Positions 56,637 to 64,000 of a stretch of 64,000 bases of DNA are shown here, piece by piece. The number at the start of each line of letters is the position of its first letter. The stretch's first letter is position 1. A program made the translations under genes and the position numbers. The notes under the pieces are model-generated. The model did not search any database, had not been told where the DNA came from, and was given only the letters and a program-made list of their open reading frames with translations. The DNA is from Plasmodiophora brassicae (taxonomy: Eukaryota > Endomyxa > Phytomyxea > Plasmodiophorida > Plasmodiophoridae): contig JASFAU010000014.1 of the NCBI GenBank assembly GCA_039704465.1, positions 806,001 to 870,000 of the forward strand, written 5' to 3'.

Positions 56637-57385
56637 TACAGTGATTACCGTAATTAGTCTGTATCAGACTAATTAGGTGTTAGCGATTTTAGAGGCTCAA
56701 CCCTTGATTAGTGTGTATAACACTAAATGCGAATTAACACTATATAGGTGCTGGCATGAATACTGTGATACACACTATTTATTTTCACACGTAATTAGTG
56801 TGTATAGGCATACGCAGCGCCGCAGTGCGAGCCAGTCCCCACGGACGCCGCACGTGCTGGCCGCTGAGCCCGCAGGGACCCGGAAATGATTGCACTCTGT
56901 TTGTTCACGTGAGATACGCGGATGGCTCCAGCGTCATCGTCACAAGCGTTGTCTGTCTTCTCTGCGTCACCTCTTGCTGCCGCGTTTGCTCGATCGCAGC
57001 TGCATCAGCAGCATCGGCAGCCGCATGATCAAGTGCCACGAGAACCGGAACAGCAGCAAGGCGACGGCGCCGAAGAGGAGGTTAGGATTGAAGATGATGA
57101 TGCGAATGCCCGCAACGATTCGGCACGTAAGAGAAAACTGCAGCACGTCTGTACCCAGCAGTCAAGAATCAGGGTCGTGAAGTGGATGATCGACGACGAA
57201 GGTCGTTCCTTAATGTACTTACATAATGAAATTTGAATTTTCATGGTACATTTCGCGTGTATTTACCAGTGTTGTACTATATATACTGAGGTGTGCCAAG
57301 AGCACCCGACCCTGAATAGTGTGTATCACACTAATTATGAACTAACACTAATTGCGCATACAGACTAATTACGGTAATCACTGTA
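56637..57385. mobile_element. short DNA transposon with 25-bp terminal inverted repeats and TA target site
   Basis: The ends are exact inverted copies: left TA-CAGTGATTACCGTAATT... from 56637 and right ...AATTACGGTAATCACTG-TA ending at 57385. Termini start CAGTG and are flanked by TA on both sides, the signature of Tc1/mariner/pogo-superfamily insertion. Subterminal zones (56639-56815 and 57300-57380) are AT-rich and carry repeated, partly palindromic TTAGTGTGTAT-ACACTAA motifs at about 56707, 56768, 56792, 57315 and 57340. The core is GC-rich like the host. With 745 bp between the TAs and no DDE transposase, it is a non-autonomous (MITE-like) element. Confidence 0.88.
56922..57236 (+). CDS. 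small ORF carried inside the TA-flanked element
   Basis: ATG-started frame of 104 residues: an Ala/Ser-rich start, a Gln/Glu-rich middle (QQQGDGAEEEVRIEDDD), a basic cluster (SARKRKLQHV) and a C-terminal segment (RVVKWMIDDEGRSLMYL). No DDE motif. It could be the truncated N-terminus of a transposase, with the basic part binding DNA, or captured host sequence. No homologue recognised. Confidence 0.4.
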   Translation: MAPASSSQALSVFSASPLAAAFARSQLHQQHRQPHDQVPREPEQQQGDGAEEEVRIEDDDANARNDSARKRKLQHVCTQQSRIRVVKWMIDDEGRSLMYLHNEI

Positions 57386-57755
57386 CCTCGATATCGCAGC
57401 CGGGTGCTTGCAGGAAAGCTGGCTGGAAGCGTGAACATTCAATGTGCTAGTACGCATGAAGCAACCTTTCACCGATGTTTCAGACATCTTTGAGGTGTGT
57501 CCTCGGAACCGCTATCGAGGCTATGAGCCTATGCCGCGTTTTGCTGGCGGGATTCTTCTCTACCTACAGTCCTTCCCGCAGAGCAATTCTGAAGGCACCA
57601 ATGAGCGAACGCGTAATGCTGTCGATACGTTATTGACTTATTGGAGACGACCTGCAGCATGGGATGGACTTGAATTTCACTGCTGGCGTAGTTGCCGTCA
57701 CAATTTAAATAAGGCGTCCGTTTCATTGCAAGGTTTGTTCAGCATTTAGACTAAC
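57386..57755. other. intergenic, nothing recognised
   Basis: A frame at 57444-57749 is open on the plus strand but has no domain. The stretch otherwise holds the 3' flank of the RRM gene. Confidence 0.4.
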
Positions 57756-59495
57756 CTACGATACCGGTACGCGGAAGCGTTTCGCACGTCCAGCAGCGGC
57801 CTGCTCCTTGACCTTCCGTTTGAACCCGGACGCACGACGGGCTCTGCTCTCCCGACACTTCTCCAGCAGCGCTTGGCTGGATTCTGTGCGTTGGAACAGA
57901 AATGCCAGACCCGAAGACCTCAGGGCCGCACCCAGTCTTGCCAAGAACGGCAGGCGATGATCGCGATCGGATAGGAACGTCTGTACAGGACCATCAGACA
58001 CGGCTGGTGCGTCAGGAGTGGCAACAGGCTGGGGACGTCGATCAGCTTCTTCGTCCTTGTCAGGTGTTGTGACTGAGTCAGAGAACAGAGCGTCGACTGG
58101 TTTGCGGCTTCGCTCTTCCAAGCTCCAGAGAGATGTCCAGGCCGAGGACAGGTCAACATGAGCCGACGCACCAGGAGCATCGTCATCCTTGTGACCGTCT
58201 TCCTGTCGCTCGGGGTCATACCGGACCACATTCGACCAATGATCCTCAGCGTTGTCCTGAGGGTGCACGTGACCGCCGAGGATCGATTCGTCCTTGAACA
58301 TGCTGGCCAGAACAGATAGCTGCGATCGCTTGTCGGCAAGCATCTCCTGCTCGACCTCATCACCTTGATTGTTATCGCTAACGACCGGCAAATCGGAAGA
58401 CGTGTGTGCTTCAGGCCACTGATGTCCTTCGCCATCACTACCATCAACGAGCCAGTCGCGAACGGGAGCCGCTTCGGCAGGAGTATCGGAATCGAATCGG
58501 GTTTTCGTTCCAGTGAATGTAGCCGACTTACAGCGCACGTTATTTGTTCTGCTAGCGTTTGCAAGGCGCCGTCGATGGTCACTAGCCGCCCGCGCAACCT
58601 CGTCATCACGCTCTTCACGTTTCGTCGTTCCCACACTGTTATCAGCAACGTCATTCGCCTTCCTGTCGACTTCACCTTCCAATGCAGAAATAACGTTGGC
58701 GTCAGACGCCATGCTGGCAGTGGACGGATCAGGGTTGGCAAACAGGAACGACGACGGCGCAAGGTCTGATTCCGTTCGTTGAACTTCCACCGAGGATGAA
58801 CCCCATCTGAAGCCATTATTCGACAGATTTGGCGCTACGTCACCTTCAACCTGCTTATTGCGGGACAACAGTAACGAGCAAGGGTCACGGTTAGACTCAA
58901 TGCACGCTCCTTCCATTGAGGGCGAACCCAATTTGAAACCAGACGCAGGAAGACCAGGTGTTGCGTCACGATCAGCATGTTGCTCACTGCGAGAGGCACG
59001 TTCGCGTTCCGTCCGTCGATCCCGTCCACCTTCACCTGACGACGATCCTCGTAGACCGTCAGTTGCATCAATAGAAACCGGTGGGCTCTGAGATGAAGCA
59101 GTATCACGTCGTGGAAACAATGTGTGATTGTCAAGGTGGCGCTTAACGACATGCACCGCACCGCAGTGACGAATACGAAAGGGTGCATCTCGATCAAGAA
59201 GCGGAGGAGAAGGCGGAATGGCAGTTTCGGTAGCATTGCCCGCATTATGCTGAAGAACATCAGATCTGGCAAGCTCGACTCGCATTTGTAGACCCCGGAA
59301 CCGGCATCTATTGAACTTCGCGATTAGATTGGGCGCGGACTCCGCTGGGATCTCAACGAAAGCAAATGGGCGTCGGCCGTTGGCTTTCAGTGCTGGAATG
59401 GTTACGCTAACAGCGTTGAACTTCGAGGTCAGCCATTCGGATGACGTGTCGGGTGGCAGGCCCCCGACAAATAATCGGGCAGTAGTGGGCGTCAT
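57756..59495 (-). CDS. RRM-containing protein, possibly NOL8-like nucleolar factor
   Basis: One exon of 579 residues from ATG 59495; a TTG two codons upstream is ignored. An N-terminal RNA-recognition motif spans residues 5-80: RNP2 ARLFVGGLPP and RNP1-like RRPFAFVEIP. A long acidic, Ser/Arg/Asp-rich, probably disordered middle follows. Near residue 390 is QLSVLASMFKDESILGG and then SNVVRYDPERQED; the end is basic (RARRASGFKRKVKEQ). One N-terminal RRM, an acidic middle and a short conserved block with V-R-Y-D-P recall NOL8, a pre-rRNA processing factor, but the match is by layout only. The nucleus/nucleolus is the likely location. Confidence 0.7.
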   Translation of the reverse strand: MTPTTARLFVGGLPPDTSSEWLTSKFNAVSVTIPALKANGRRPFAFVEIPAESAPNLIAKFNRCRFRGLQMRVELARSDVLQHNAGNATETAIPPSPPLLDRDAPFRIRHCGAVHVVKRHLDNHTLFPRRDTASSQSPPVSIDATDGLRGSSSGEGGRDRRTERERASRSEQHADRDATPGLPASGFKLGSPSMEGACIESNRDPCSLLLSRNKQVEGDVAPNLSNNGFRWGSSSVEVQRTESDLAPSSFLFANPDPSTASMASDANVISALEGEVDRKANDVADNSVGTTKREERDDEVARAASDHRRRLANASRTNNVRCKSATFTGTKTRFDSDTPAEAAPVRDWLVDGSDGEGHQWPEAHTSSDLPVVSDNNQGDEVEQEMLADKRSQLSVLASMFKDESILGGHVHPQDNAEDHWSNVVRYDPERQEDGHKDDDAPGASAHVDLSSAWTSLWSLEERSRKPVDALFSDSVTTPDKDEEADRRPQPVATPDAPAVSDGPVQTFLSDRDHRLPFLARLGAALRSSGLAFLFQRTESSQALLEKCRESRARRASGFKRKVKEQAAAGRAKRFRVPVS

Positions 59496-59511
59496 GGTCA
59501 ATGTCTGGCAA

Positions 59512-59536
59512 GTCCGCCACGGAGTCCGCCACGGAC
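59512..59536. repeat. palindromic repeat 17 nt upstream of the RRM gene start
   Basis: Two direct copies of TCCGCCACGGA overlap a palindrome. The motif is shared with 46180-46206 and 49250-49278 and, as at 46180, lies just upstream of a start codon. Confidence 0.7.
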
Positions 59537-59584
59537 CAGCCTGCTCACACCTATGGATGTTATCCTGTATAGCCTACGTGATAC

Positions 59585-59677
59585 GTCTCGACAGTACGGC
59601 TGCCTACATAGGTATCTGCGTCTCGACAGCAAGACTGCCTAGGTAGGTATCTGCGTCTCGACAGCGAGACTATACCC
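59585..59677 (+). repeat. 35-bp minisatellite, about 2.6 units
   Basis: Units start with GTCTCGACAG at 59585, 59620 and 59655 and end GTATCTGC. Non-coding, upstream of the RRM gene. Confidence 0.85.
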
Positions 59678-59700
59678 AAACGTTTTTCAAGACTACTAGT

Positions 59701-59864
59701 ACTTTGTTTGCAGCTGGCTGCCTGGCCGCACCTCATGGCCGCGCGTAAACAGTATATGGCGCGTTGCGATAGAATTGATGTCGCTGAACCAATCATGCAT
59801 CGCCAACGGACAGCGATCAAGACGATGTCCCGTCTGCGTAAACGCATACCTGGCCAATCAACAT
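59701..59864 (-). repeat. segmental duplication, flank of the RBR pseudogene
   Basis: Reverse-complement match to 44898-45060. It lies beyond the 3' end of the RBR pseudogene, in the same relative position as the matching block beyond the intact RBR gene. Confidence 0.85.
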
Positions 59865-59939
59865 AATTGCTGCGTTCTGCTACACACGAAGGCGTTGCTA
59901 GTTGAAGGAGTGCAGACGCGTACAATGACGTTTTCCTGG

Positions 59940-60932
59940 CGGGTACAGAGTTGAGCAATGCGGTCGAGCCCGGCGTTGTAAGTTCGGGTGCAGTCGCGAT
60001 CGTAGTCGGTCGACGACGGGCACTTCGAGTTGCGTTTGCACCTCCGCCTCGGGCAGACCGCAACTGTAGAAGTTGTCATGGCCCGCCCAAGGTCGCATGC
60101 AATACCAACAGAAATGGTGACCTCACCGGCACTGCCCGCATGTGCAGGCACTCTTCATCTTTCTCGATTGGTACATGACGTCACTCCGGGCACAGCTTCG
60201 TCGATTGTCGAATCATGGCCTATGATTGTAGGTGCCGTCCTGCTTGGCGCTGGCGACCTCGTCGTACGTATAGTCAAAGTGTTCCAGGTCGCCCGCCCTC
60301 CACAGCTCGTCGCACGCATTGCACGACACCGTTTCGCATTGCGGACAGGAGACCATCGCAGGTCGGTTCTCAGCAGGCGGGGCTTCGAGCTCCGCTTGGT
60401 AGTCGCACGACGCGGCAGGGCAATGCGAGCGGCGTTCCATTGATCGCTGTAGCGTCGAGTTCTCGAGCAGTTTCCTAACAGACTCGTGCCTGGGCCCGGT
60501 GAGCATCTGCATCAGCTCTGTGTGCATGTACATACAGAACCCGCTAGAGCAGCGAATCGGATGTGCACTTGCCGTGATCTGGTTGATGGCAATATTCGTG
60601 TGTTCACACCGTCGACAGATTGGTTCATGGTTGCGGTCCTCGACTGCGGGCCGGCCACGAATGGTCTCCATGCAGATGATGCAATGGCGGCCCTCCAGTT
60701 CACCTCTCTCGTCATTGGAACTGTCATCCTGGTCGTCCGTTTGAAGTGCATCTGGGCCGCCTCGCTGCGTGGTTATCGTAACTATCAGTCCGACGTACAA
60801 CGGGTCCCCGGCCAATGCTAAGACGTCGACATCGTCCCCGTTCAGATATTCCATCTGAAGGCACATCGCCAATGCCTGGTCGCGTTCAGCCGGTCGCTGC
60901 GCAGCGGGATACATACAGGTTCGCGTCAACAA
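59940..60932 (-). pseudogene. RBR ubiquitin ligase pseudogene
   Basis: An inverted partial copy of the RBR gene at 43223-44767. From about 60890 it encodes one UIM-like motif (RDQALAMCLQMEYLNG), a RING1 (CIICMETIRGRPAVED, CRRCEH), and an IBR-like part (HCPAASCDYQAELEAPPAEN) ending in a stop at 60213 after an insertion shifts the frame. RING2 survives only as DNA: the frame is broken again by small insertions, and the catalytic GCxHMQC has become ECLHM followed by an indel and a stop. No ATG opens the frame. Losing RING2 would remove ligase activity, so it is called a pseudogene; a truncated regulatory protein is a weaker alternative. Confidence 0.85.
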
Positions 60933-61129
60933 TCTACGTACGGACAGCGACCTCTACCAAGATTTCAACATCCTCTGGCGTCGGCATCCAACAATATGTT
61001 CCCTTGCAAGATATACTTCTGGCAACGCATTATACAAAGAGTCCAGCCATCCTCGCGGGAATGTGATCACAAGGCGCATTGCCAAATGGTTCTGTATCTG
61101 GTCGTGTGAAATGACCTGTGCCGTTGCAT

Positions 61130-62686
61130 TCAATCGTCGAGGTCGGTTGGCAGGCCGTGTGGCACGTTGCACTCGAAGTAGTTGTCGTGATCCACCCAGG
61201 GCTGCCTGCAGGTCCAGCAGAAATGGTGTCCGCACCGGCACTGCATGTGCTCGCACCCGTCATCCTTCTCAATTCGGGTACCACACTGCGGGCAAGGCCT
61301 CGTCGACTGTCGAATCATGGCCTGGGTGCCGTCCTGCTTGGCCCTGGCGAACTCGTCGCACGTATAGCCAAAGTGTTCCAGGTCGCCCGCCTTCCACAGC
61401 TCGTGGCACGCCATGCACGACACCTTTTCGCATTGCGGACAGGAGATCATCGCAGGTCGGTTCTCAGCAGGCGGGGCTTCGAGCTCGCCTTGGTACTCGC
61501 AGGACGCCGCGGGGCAATGCCAGGGGTGTTCCATTGATCGCTGTAGCATCGAGTTCTCGAGCAGCTGGCTTACACCCGCGTGCCTGCGCCCGGTGAGCAT
61601 CTGCATCAGCTCTTCGTGCGTGTACGTACAGCACCTGTTACAGCAGCGAATGGGATGTACACTCGACCTGATCTGGGTTTTGACATTCTTGCGTTCACAC
61701 CGTCGACAAATCGGTTCATGGTTGCGGTCCTCGAACGCGGGCCTGCCACGAATGGGCTCTGTGCAGATGAGGCAATCGCGCCCCTCCAGTTCACCTCCTT
61801 CGTCATCGGAACTGTCATCCTCGTCATCCGTTTCAGGTGATGCTGCGCGGCCTGTCGCTGCCTCATTGTCAGTTTGATGCGCAGGCTGTCTTACAATTTG
61901 TCCATCGGCCACAGCTTCCTCGTCGTCGACGTCCAAAAGCTCTATTTGTAGACTCATTGCCAGTTCCTCATCGGCTTCAGTCATCGCCGGAGCTGGCGAA
62001 CGATGATCTAGGAACCATTCATTGCCTAGTTCGGGGCGACCTCGTCGCTGATGTTCAATTGCGTCGTTGTTACCCAGCGCTGGACCATCCATCTGAAGAC
62101 TCATCGCAATCGCCTCGTCGATTTCCATTTGATGAGCAGTCGCATGGATGTCGGGGAACCTTTCTCCGCCCACTTCGCGTGCTCCTTCTATCATGTGAGG
62201 TCCAGCTGGGTCGACATGAGCTGCCTGTTGATCTTCCATCGTAAGCGCCATCGCAATCGCTTCGTCGCTTTCAGTGTGATGGAGAGTTTCATGGAGACTC
62301 GGCCACCAATCGTCGCCATCGGGCGGACCTTGGCAGAGCGTTTGGGGTCTAAATGGGTCGACAGCGGCGGCGTCCCCGGCCCGTACCCTCGAATCAACAA
62401 TATCCAGGTCCTCCATCATAAGCGACATCGCCAGCGCCTCATCGATATCGATTCGGTGCCCGAGGTGTTGCTGATGAGGCAATCGTCGTCGAAGGTTGGC
62501 AAGGGTGGGCGGCACTGTAGGACGACGTTCCACATGAGCACCCCCTGATGAACGATCGGCAGCCGGCGTAGGTCGGTGTGGGTCCGGCAATGGATGGTCT
62601 GGCACTGGCAAACCGAACAGCATCATGACCGCCCGCAACGATAGGCAAACGGCGACCAGTAGGAGTACGACCTGCAGATTCATCAT
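61130..62686 (-). CDS. RBR-type E3 ubiquitin ligase with four ubiquitin-interacting motifs
   Basis: One exon, 518 residues from ATG 62686. It opens with a hydrophobic anchor (NLQVVLLLVAVCLSL). Four UIM-like helices follow: DEALAMSLMMED, DEAIAMALTMED, DEAIAMSLQMDG and DEELAMSLQIEL, each with the acidic-x-Ala-x-x-x-Ser core that binds ubiquitin. The RBR module then shows RING1 (DCLICTEPIRGRPAF; CRRCER), IBR (HCPAASCEYQGELEA; SCPQCEKVSCMACHELW) and RING2 (RPCPQCGTRIEKDDGCEHMQC; CGHHFCWTCRQPW) with the catalytic Cys in DGC about 45 residues from the end. It should be an active ligase that also binds ubiquitin chains. The open frame runs on to 62923 without ATG into a minisatellite, so the 62686 start is preferred. 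Confidence 0.93.
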   Translation of the reverse strand: MMNLQVVLLLVAVCLSLRAVMMLFGLPVPDHPLPDPHRPTPAADRSSGGAHVERRPTVPPTLANLRRRLPHQQHLGHRIDIDEALAMSLMMEDLDIVDSRVRAGDAAAVDPFRPQTLCQGPPDGDDWWPSLHETLHHTESDEAIAMALTMEDQQAAHVDPAGPHMIEGAREVGGERFPDIHATAHQMEIDEAIAMSLQMDGPALGNNDAIEHQRRGRPELGNEWFLDHRSPAPAMTEADEELAMSLQIELLDVDDEEAVADGQIVRQPAHQTDNEAATGRAASPETDDEDDSSDDEGGELEGRDCLICTEPIRGRPAFEDRNHEPICRRCERKNVKTQIRSSVHPIRCCNRCCTYTHEELMQMLTGRRHAGVSQLLENSMLQRSMEHPWHCPAASCEYQGELEAPPAENRPAMISCPQCEKVSCMACHELWKAGDLEHFGYTCDEFARAKQDGTQAMIRQSTRPCPQCGTRIEKDDGCEHMQCRCGHHFCWTCRQPWVDHDNYFECNVPHGLPTDLDD

Positions 62687-62850
62687 GGCTGGGCGTCGAA
62701 ATGGCAAAGGGCCTGGACGTCTCTCTCGTGGAGGAGGGTACCGGTACACTGGACTGATCCCGAACACCTGCGTAGTCCCTCTTGCAGCTCCAAACAGATT
62801 CGGGTCTGGAATCCTGGATCTGCCCGCGCGCAGCAAGTGCCGCGCATCCG

Positions 62851-62985
62851 CACTTTCTGGATGCCGTGCGGCGTGTTGCGGCGCGCACTCTCCGGATGCC
62901 GTGTGGCCTGTTGCGGCCCGCACTCTCCGGATGCCGTTGCGGCATGTTGCAGCGGGTGCACGAATTCTCCGGATGCCCTGCGGGG
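62851..62985 (+). repeat. 35-bp minisatellite upstream of the UIM-RBR gene
   Basis: Units begin CACTYTCYGGATGCCG at 62851, 62886 and 62921, with a diverged fourth near 62957. It lies in the presumed promoter/5' UTR of the RBR gene. Confidence 0.88.
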
Positions 62986-64000
62986 CATCCCTCGTTGGGC
63001 TCAGTACCCGGGTTTGTGGTGATCTGGGAGGTCGGCCATGGCGAGGCCTGATGCCGGTGGTGGCGCCGCCTCTATGTTACTGGATTGGCGAAAGTTTGAC
63101 CGATGGTGGGCTGCGATTCCGGCAAGGCGGCACCGGCGTCAGCGCCGTGGTCGATGCTGCTGGTTGGTGTTAGGTGCTTGTCAGGCGGCTTGCAAGTAGG
63201 TCCGTACATACCGTTAACGTTCTCGGTGTCGCGTTCGACGCCTGGCTGACCAGACGACGCTCTTCGACTTACCGGCATTGGCGAATCTGCCGACGGGATT
63301 GGCGAGATGGTCGCTGGGTCCGGCACGTTGTTAGCGTTGCTGAAGACACGCGTCGACATCGGTACAATGAAACTTTGGTACCCTTCGCTTGACGGCAACG
63401 CGTTGATCGACGAGTGACACGGCATGTTTGATGATAGCACCACCAGAGTCGACTCTGGTAGCCTGGTCGCCGTCAGCGAGAGGGATCATCAGCGTCATTG
63501 CCGGAGTCACTGGCACGGCCAGGTTGCGGTGTCGAAACTGGAACCCCGATCGAGCATCGTCATCATCATGCCTTCGCTGGCCCCGGGGCCACAGCAGATG
63601 AGGTACCAGGGGGCATCATCAGGCACAGGTGCATTGATGATCTTAGACGCCTGGTCGGGTGCTGGAGACGACGGCGACGGAGAAAACACAGGTCATGACT
63701 GGGAGACGGCCGGATTGACGGTGGGCCGGGATGGGAGACGCCAACGACGGTGGAAGCGCACGGTTGCGACTGAAGGCACGGAGGTGAGGGAGCACTGAGC
63801 ATCAGGAGACGCGATGGACGATGAAAATGCCATTGTTGAAACCATTGCCCCATCGGCCGCCATACACTGCTGATGGCGCCATCGTTGCATCACTACCGTC
63901 GACGTCTGCTGCATTAATGCCTGGAGGGTTCTCCAGGAAGGATGACGTTCCGTATCGAGTGGCGCTTGGTGCTGCAGGATTAGGACTGCATTGGGTGGAG
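62986..64000. other. unresolved window end
   Basis: Minus-strand frames at 63914-63693, 63689-63507 and 63443-63330 could be exons of a gene entering from the right: APDQASKIINAPVPDDAPWY, LICCGPGASEGMMMTMLD and MIPLADGDQATRVDSGG read like one protein across small introns. No family was recognised and the gene would be cut by the window edge. Confidence 0.3.

Noticed and set aside
57756..59501. TTG or GTG as true starts of the RRM, USP, paladin and RBR genes
   Set aside because: Non-ATG starts are rare in eukaryotes and an in-frame ATG lies close downstream in each case.
59858..60151. Open minus-strand frame as an independent gene
   Set aside because: It is the out-of-frame remnant of RING2 in the RBR pseudogene.
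61063..61596. Long plus-strand open frames opposite the UIM-RBR gene
   Set aside because: They are antisense shadows caused by GC-rich codon use; no domain on that strand.
1..64000. CRISPR array, operons, Shine-Dalgarno sites or bacterial origin
   Set aside because: Introns, nuclear-type genes, Pol III tRNAs and lack of spaced direct repeats rule these out.

Overview
The window is nuclear DNA of a unicellular eukaryote with a compact, moderately GC-rich genome. Genes are multi-exon, and every intron I could place at base level is about 49-64 nt long, starts with GT, ends with AG and often carries a CTAAC/CTGAC-like branch site close to the acceptor. There are no operons or Shine-Dalgarno sites. 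Two isolated tRNA genes with internal A/B boxes and T-run terminators fit RNA polymerase III. The lineage cannot be fixed from the sequence. A DYW-type PPR protein, an OPR-like RAP protein, a class II-type trehalose-phosphate synthase, a three-repeat paladin and an Eya protein together fit a free-living protist better than an animal, a fungus or a land plant.

Layout, left to right. 0-17 kb: an EF-hand protein (-), the SAGA subunit Ada3 (-), a PPR-DYW RNA-editing factor (+), an ankyrin/CCCH protein (+), tRNA-Glu(CUC), a MYST histone acetyltransferase (-), a conserved protein of unknown function (-) and an ankyrin/MYND protein (-). 17-28 kb: a USP7-type deubiquitinase (-), a trehalose-6-phosphate synthase whose phosphatase domain has lost its nucleophile (-), a second USP (+) and a small FKBP (+). 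28-32.5 kb: a repeat-rich, gene-poor stretch with a large inverted repeat and broken gag-like copies. 32.5-43 kb: a RimK-type ATP-grasp ligase (+), a three-domain paladin phosphatase (+), the ALG10 glucosyltransferase (+) and an unresolved region. 43-64 kb: an RBR ubiquitin ligase (+), Dbp3 helicase (+), Eya phosphatase (-), tRNA-Pro(CGG), a HINT3-like protein (+), an OPR/RAP protein (+), a short TA-flanked DNA transposon, an RRM nucleolar-type protein (-), an RBR pseudogene (-) and an RBR ligase with four ubiquitin-interacting motifs (-).

Themes. Ubiquitin signalling is over-represented: two deubiquitinases, two intact RBR ligases and one dead RBR copy. The RBR genes look like a young, locally expanding family: an inverted duplication links 43-45 kb with 59.7-60.9 kb, and the copies differ in UIM number and integrity. 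Two helical-repeat organelle RNA factors (PPR-DYW and OPR/RAP) suggest elaborate organelle RNA processing. Two acetylation factors (Ada3 and a MYST enzyme) lie within 9 kb of each other. Exon joins given below were read by eye from splice signals and reading-frame continuity; where only the gene span is given, the exon structure was not fully resolved.
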